In this document: positions 18,531 to 23,362 of the stretch, piece after piece
Layout: each line of letters starts with the position of its first letter
Position numbering within the stretch: the first letter of the stretch is position 1
NCBI GenBank assembly: GCA_048213135.1
Contig: PS015066.1
Location: 169,043 to 192,404 of the forward strand
Direction: 5' to 3'
Source: Reclinomonas americana ATCC 50394
Taxonomy: Eukaryota > Jakobida > Jakobea > Jakobida
DNA: 23,362 nucleotides
Translations under genes and position numbers: made by a program
Notes under the pieces: generated by a model
Seen by the model: only the letters and a program-made list of their open reading frames with translations
Told to the model about the DNA's origin: nothing
The model's database searches: none

Positions 18531-21500
18531 ATAGATTATGTGCGCGCCTTGGCTGTTGCTGTTTCTGCCGAGTGACAAAGATGATGGCCATGGGTGACTT
18601 TAGACGCGTGCGAGGCCAGCAACACATGGTGCGTGCGTGTTCTGCGTCTGCGTTGAGGAAGAAGTCGGTGAGACTTGGAGACAGACTGACTCGATTCTGT
18701 GTGTGATCTGAACACAGGCGTGCTGGCAAGTGACTGGCATACATGACCACATGTTGTTCCGTGCTTCACAGTGCATGTGTGCGACGATTCACCGGCCTAC
18801 TGTGAGTGTGATTGAAGGCATGAGGCATTGATTTTGACTTGAGTGAGAGGAGGCGAGTCTCACGACGCAGCTACCTCTTCCATCGCTGAGCTGCTGTGCT
18901 GGTCGCTCCTCTCCCGTCCCTTGTGGCTCTCGTTCTTCCTTGTACCATCATGGTGCCCTCATCAACCTCGCTGTGGGCCGATCCAAGGAGGCTTGAAGTT
19001 TCGAAGGCTCGGTGCTCCATGGAATCTCGGGAATGTTATGCCGTGGCATTAGCACAGCAGGGCCACAACTGCGTATCCAAGCAGTCCGACATGCCAGTCC
19101 TCGTTGAGAGAGAATGCAGGTCAGTCGAAAGTGAGTGTCGCTGGTCAGCAGCACGGTGCAGTGGAGCGCCACCTTGTGTCGCCGGCATGTCCATTCTTCC
19201 CATATCGCATGGACGAGTCCCATGTTGGTCTTCGAAAGCCCGCACGCATCATCGGAGCCATATTGTTCACACACTACCGTCTGTTGTGTGGGGTACTGGC
19301 TGCAGCCTGGCGAGGGATGGACGACGTCTCAGAGCAAGGCGGGAGAAGAAAGGCGGGAAACGGCGACAATCCTGAGCGAGCACAATCTCACAAACACACG
19401 CACGCACGGAGAATGACAACAAAGGTGTGAATTTGTGCGCACTTTTGCGTGTTTGATGTCTGTGCATGCATTCGTGTGTTCGTGCGTGTGTTTGGTTGTT
19501 GTTCTTTGTGTTTGTGCATGTGCGTCTCACCGCGAATGATCGGCGCAGATCATTCAGAGTCTCGCTTCTTCGGTGCGGTCAGTCGCTGTCACTCCCGACG
19601 GCAAGCACATTGTCGGTGGGTGCTTGGACACCTCCGTTCGTGTGTGGTCTTTGGCAAGTGGGGAAGAAGTGCGACGACTGGAGGGACACACTGGTTCGGT
19701 GTGGTCTGTCGCCGTCACCCCCAATGGCCAGCAGATAGTGAGTGGGGGTCGAGACTGTACCGTGCGTGTGTGGTCGCTGGAGAGTGGCGAGGAGGTGCGA
19801 CGGTTGACGGGTCACTCCCGGGAGGTGTTGTCAGTCGCCGTCACCCCCAATGGACAGCACGTCGTCAGCGGCGGCTTCGACAAGACAATATGTCTGTGGT
19901 CGCTGGAGAGTGGCGAGGAGGTGCGACGGTTAGAGGGACACGCTATTTCGGTGTGGTCAGTCGGTGTCACCCCCGATGGCAAGCACGTTGTGAGTGGGGG
20001 TGGAGACAACACCGTGCGGGTATGGTCGCTGGCGAGCGGGGAGGAGGTGCGACGGTTGGAGGGACACACTGACTGGGTGATTTCAGTCGCTGTTACTCCA
20101 GACGGTCAGCATATCGTGAGTGGCAGTAGGGACAAAACGGTGAGAGTGTGGTCACTGACGAGTGGAGAAGAAGTACGACGACTAGAAGGACACACTGGAT
20201 GGGTGTCGTCTGTCACCATCACCTCCAATGGCCAGCATGTCGTGAGTGGGAGCGAGGACAGCACCGTGCGGGTATGGTCTCTGGAGAGTGGCGAGGAGGT
20301 GCGGCGGTTGGAGGGACACACGCACCTGGTGATATCTGTTGCCGTCTCTCCCGATGGTCAGCACATTGTGAGCGCGGGTGGCTACGACAAGACCATGAGA
20401 GTGTGGTCCACGCCGCGTGGCCTTGCTGGCTTCGAACTCGACGCCGCGCGCTTGGCCATGCAGGCCGTGCAGGAGATGCTGGAGGAGGAAGTAGATTCAC
20501 GGTGTCTTCCCGAGCTGGTTCTGCGCTGCTTCATCGTCGAGGATGCCGAGGTCGTCCTTTCCGGTGCTGAGGTGGTGAGTTGAGAGAGGGAAGGTGGCTG
20601 CTGGTTATTGTGAGTTGTTTTCCATGTCTTGCGAGGAAGAGTGGGTGATCATGCGGGATGCAGGTGGGGGAAGAGAGGACGACAGAGGAGGAGAGTGAGG
20701 TCGTTGTTGATGGTGAAGAATTGTTCTCCCGTGCTTGTTCCCCTTTCATGTGAATGATAGTCTGCGGGCGTGAAGCATGTCTCCCTCTGTATACGTGTCT
20801 TCTTTTCACCTTCATTTTGTGTGCAAGCGCGACGGATCACTTGGGAATCTATTGCGTTTTTTTGTCTCGTTGTGATGTCTGTTGTGCGTGCATCTTTCGT
20901 CGCGACGTCGCTGATATACGTGCCTCATGAGAGCGAGTCACCGTTGTCTGTTTCCCTCGCGTCTTGTTTTGCGCACCTCCTTGGCACCGCCATACTCTGC
21001 TTCCCATTGTGCCTGTGCGCCGTGCACATTCTCCTTTCGTTCTGAAGAATGCCTGTCTTTCAGCTCTCTTTTTCCTGCCTCCTGCAGAGTCTATCTCTTT
21101 CTCCGCCATCTCCCTGCCTTTGTGCGCTCATCTGATTCCCCAGTAATCCGCCCCTTCTTGCCTCACACGCTCGAGGTCGAGCTGCGGGTCCGCTCATCAT
21201 GCACCGACTGTCATCGCATTGGGCAGTCCATCATGGTGAGCTTCCCGATGCCGAAGTGTGTGAGGTGGCGTACCTGCATACTGACTCGTCTCCTTCTCTC
21301 CCTTGCAGGATGGTTGTGTGAGCGTCCGCTTGGCTTGCTTCTTGACAAACGCGTGTTGGTATCAGGTGCTGATCGGTGTGTTCGCCACGCGCGTACGTGC
21401 ACGTGTGACAGAGCAGATTTCTCTCCCCGTCCTCCATTCTTTGCTCACAGCACATGTACACCGGCATGCAGAGACCATGGAAAACATGTCGTGGCGATGA

Positions 21501-21760
21501 CAGGCGTGATGTGCATTGCCCGTTGTCGACCATCTCCTCACTCACTCGGCTCCCCACTTGCATCCCACCATGCACGCAGCAGTTGTGTGGCCCTGTTCTT
21601 CGTGATCTCTCTTTCCTCCTTCCCCTCCCACTCACCTCATTCATGCAGGCCGTGCGTGTCATGGAGAGCGTGGCTGGGTGGGTGTACACATGCGTACCGT
21701 GATGTGCGATGGATGGCCTGGTCGGTGGATCGTTTTCAGTCCCGGCTGGCATGTCGGAGC
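18531..21760 (+). repeat. WD40 tandem unit D (about 3.2 kb)
   Basis: Fourth unit. The 5' block (18531-19412) has the conserved intron-like segment at 18802-18870. The 3' region (20584-21760) is closer to that of unit A than to B or C: for example 'gaatgcctgtctttcagctc' occurs in A and D. Open frames in the flanks shift between copies and are not called as genes. Confidence 0.84.
19413..20583 (+). CDS. WD40-repeat gene D, seven blades, most complete copy
   Basis: Exon 1 is 19413-19424 (MTTK), the intron is 19425-19548 (124 nt), and exon 2 is 19549-20583. Together they give 348 residues. Seven 42-residue blades start at IIQSLASSVRSVAVTPDG. Each has the GH...D...W-type WD40 spacing, with VW in place of the classical WD. 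Blades differ mainly at the three residues after GH, the two after the opening valine, and the two before the invariant Asp of SGxxD. The tail 'GFELDAARLAMQAVQEM' is shared with the other copies, but the last residues change (VVLSGAEVVS instead of VVxFRC). One T is missing from a T-run near 20558-20561, shifting the frame past the usual stop. No signal peptide or membrane segment is seen, so a cytosolic protein-binding propeller is likely. Confidence 0.85.
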
Positions 21761-23362
21761 AGATCGATGATGTGCGTGCCTTGGTTGTTGCTGTCACTGT
21801 CGAGTGATGATGCTAGTGGCCGTGAGAGACTGCACACACGTGCGAGGCCTGCAACACATGGTGCGTGCGTGTTCTGCGTCTGCGTTGAGGAGCAAGTTGG
21901 CGAGACCTGAAGATTGACTCAATTCTGTGTGTGATCTGAACACAGGCGTGCTGGCCATGGCAAGTGACTGGCACGCATGCAGCTTGACGATACGTGGTTC
22001 CGTGCCTCACAGTACATGCGTGAGACGATTCAACCGACCGACTGTGAGTGTGATTGAAAGCACGAGGCATTGTGACTTGAGTAAGAGGAGACGAGTCTCA
22101 CAACACAGCTACCTCTTCCATCGCTGAGCAGCTGTGCTGATCGCTCCTCTTCTGTCTCTTGTGGCTTTTGTTCTTCCTTGTACCATCATCAACCTCGCTG
22201 TGGGCCGATCCAAGGAGGTGTGACGTTCCGATGACTCGGTGCTCAGTGGATTCTCGCGATCGGGTGTGCTGTGACATCAGCACACCACCAGGGCCACAGC
22301 TGCGTATCCAAGCAGACCGACATTCCAGTCCTCGTTGAGAGAAAATGCAGGTCAGTCGAAAGAGAGTGTCGCTGGACATGCACGGTGCAGTGGAGCGCCA
22401 CCTTGTGTCGCCACCACCCTGCTTGTCCATTTCTGCCGATTTCTCATCGACCTGTCCCATGTCGGTCTTCAAAAGCCCACATGCATCAACGAAGCCACAT
22501 CGTTCTCACACTACCGCGTGCTGTGTGGGATGCTGGCTGCAGCCTGGCGAGAGATGGACGACGTCTCAGAGCAAGGCGGGAGAAGAAAGGCGGGAAACGG
22601 TGATAATCCAGAGCGCAGCGAGCAAATCACGCACACACACACACGGAGAATGACAACAAAGGTGTGAATGTGTGCGCACTTTTGCGTGGTTGGTGTCTGT
22701 GTGTTCATTGGTGTGCTTGTGCATGTGCGTGTCTTCGAATGTCGCTGCTGCGTGTGCGTCTCACCCGCGGGTGATCGGCACAGATCATTCAGAGTCACGC
22801 TTCCTCAGTGAGGTCCGTCGCCGTTACTCCCGATGGCAAGCACATTGTTGGTGGATGCATGGACAGCACCGTTCGAGTGTGGTCTCTGGCGAGTGGCAAG
22901 GAGGTGCGACGGCTGGAGGGACACGCTGGCGGGGTGTATTGCGTCGCCGTCACCCCTGATAATCAGCACATCGTGAGTGGAGGTGGAGACAACACCCTAC
23001 GTGTGTGGTTGCTGGAGAGTGGGATGGAGGTGCGACGGCTGAGGGGACACACTGGATGGGTGTATTGTGTCGCCGTCACCCCCGATGGTCAGTACATCGT
23101 GAGTGGCGGTGGAGACAGCACCATCCGGGTGTGGTCGCTGGCGAGTGGCGAGGAAGTGCGACGATTGGAGGTGCACACTAACTGGGTGTGCTCTATCGCC
23201 ATCACCCCCGATGGTAAGCACGTAGTGAGCGGCGGTGAAGCCAACGCAATGCGGGTGTGGTTGCTGGCGAGTGGGGAAGAGGTGCGACGGTTGGAAGGGC
23301 ACACTGGCTTGGTGCTCTTTGTCGCTGTCACTCCCGATGGTCAGTACATCGTGAGTGGGAGC
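21761..23362 (+). repeat. WD40 tandem unit E (cut by window end)
   Basis: Fifth unit. The 5' block (21761-22649) has the conserved intron-like segment at 22044-22108. The WD40 gene runs to the window edge. The array therefore probably continues beyond the window. Confidence 0.84.
22650..23362 (+). CDS. WD40-repeat gene E, partial (at least five blades)
   Basis: Exon 1 is 22650-22661 (MTTK), the intron is 22662-22783 (122 nt), and exon 2 starts at 22784 and is open to the last base (197 codons visible). The protein starts IIQSHASSVRSVAVTPDGK, with four full blades and part of a fifth. From 22823 to 23082 it is identical to gene C except for C's six-base insertion. After that its blades differ from C (VCSIAITPDGKHVVSGGEA and onward). 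Confidence 0.82.

Noticed and set aside
18896-19375. 159-residue open frame upstream of WD40 gene D
   Set aside because: The reading frame is not kept in the same block of A, B, C and E, and intron-like signals cut across it.
8154-23362. Reading the direct repeats as a CRISPR array or bacterial island
   Set aside because: The units are 3 kb long with introns and eukaryotic proteins; there are no short spaced repeats and no prokaryotic gene layout.

Overview
This window is nuclear DNA from an intron-rich, moderately GC-rich eukaryote, most likely a unicellular one. Genes are split by short GT-AG introns (mostly about 60-200 bp), CT/GA microsatellites are common, and four runs of N mark assembly gaps (4720-5303, 8134-8153, 12708-12948, 14559-15519). 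The proteins recognised are typical eukaryotic ones. I cannot assign a lineage from the sequence alone.

Left part (1-8006): three unrelated genes. (1) The last four exons of CCZ1, the MON1 partner in the Rab7 exchange factor, on the + strand (238-1026). (2) A complete beta-amylase (glycoside hydrolase 14) on the - strand (5958 down to 1560). I rebuilt it as 18 exons whose phases all agree, giving 477 residues with an N-terminal signal peptide, both catalytic glutamates and both substrate loops. CCZ1 and the beta-amylase converge on a 0.5 kb spacer with a 30-bp minisatellite. (3) The C-terminal two exons of a TMEM260/DUF2723-like protein on the - strand (7973 down to 6963). Its membrane-spanning 5' half is not in the window. 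Between genes 2 and 3 lies a decaying tandem array of about 140-bp units and a 21-nt palindrome just upstream of the beta-amylase start.

Right part (8154-23362): a head-to-tail array of five copies (A-E) of a roughly 3.0-3.35 kb unit, all on the + strand, with copy E cut by the window end. Each unit carries about 0.9 kb of conserved 5' sequence, a tiny first coding exon (Met-Thr-Thr-Lys), a 122-136 nt intron, and one large exon encoding a WD40 beta-propeller of near-identical 42-residue blades. Where the 3' end is present (A-D), a conserved acidic C-terminal tail follows. Copies A and D have seven blades, C has five, B is broken by a gap, and E shows at least five. Copy A has an in-frame TGA in blade 1, and copy D has a frameshift at its last codons. 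Copies C and E share 260 identical aligned bases while flanking sequence differs, which points to gene conversion. Between blades the scaffold is nearly invariant while loop positions vary. This resembles the recognition propellers of fungal NWD/NLR-type proteins, although no nucleotide-binding or effector domain is visible here.

The first three genes show no functional link to each other or to the array. The WD40 array is the most unusual part of the window.
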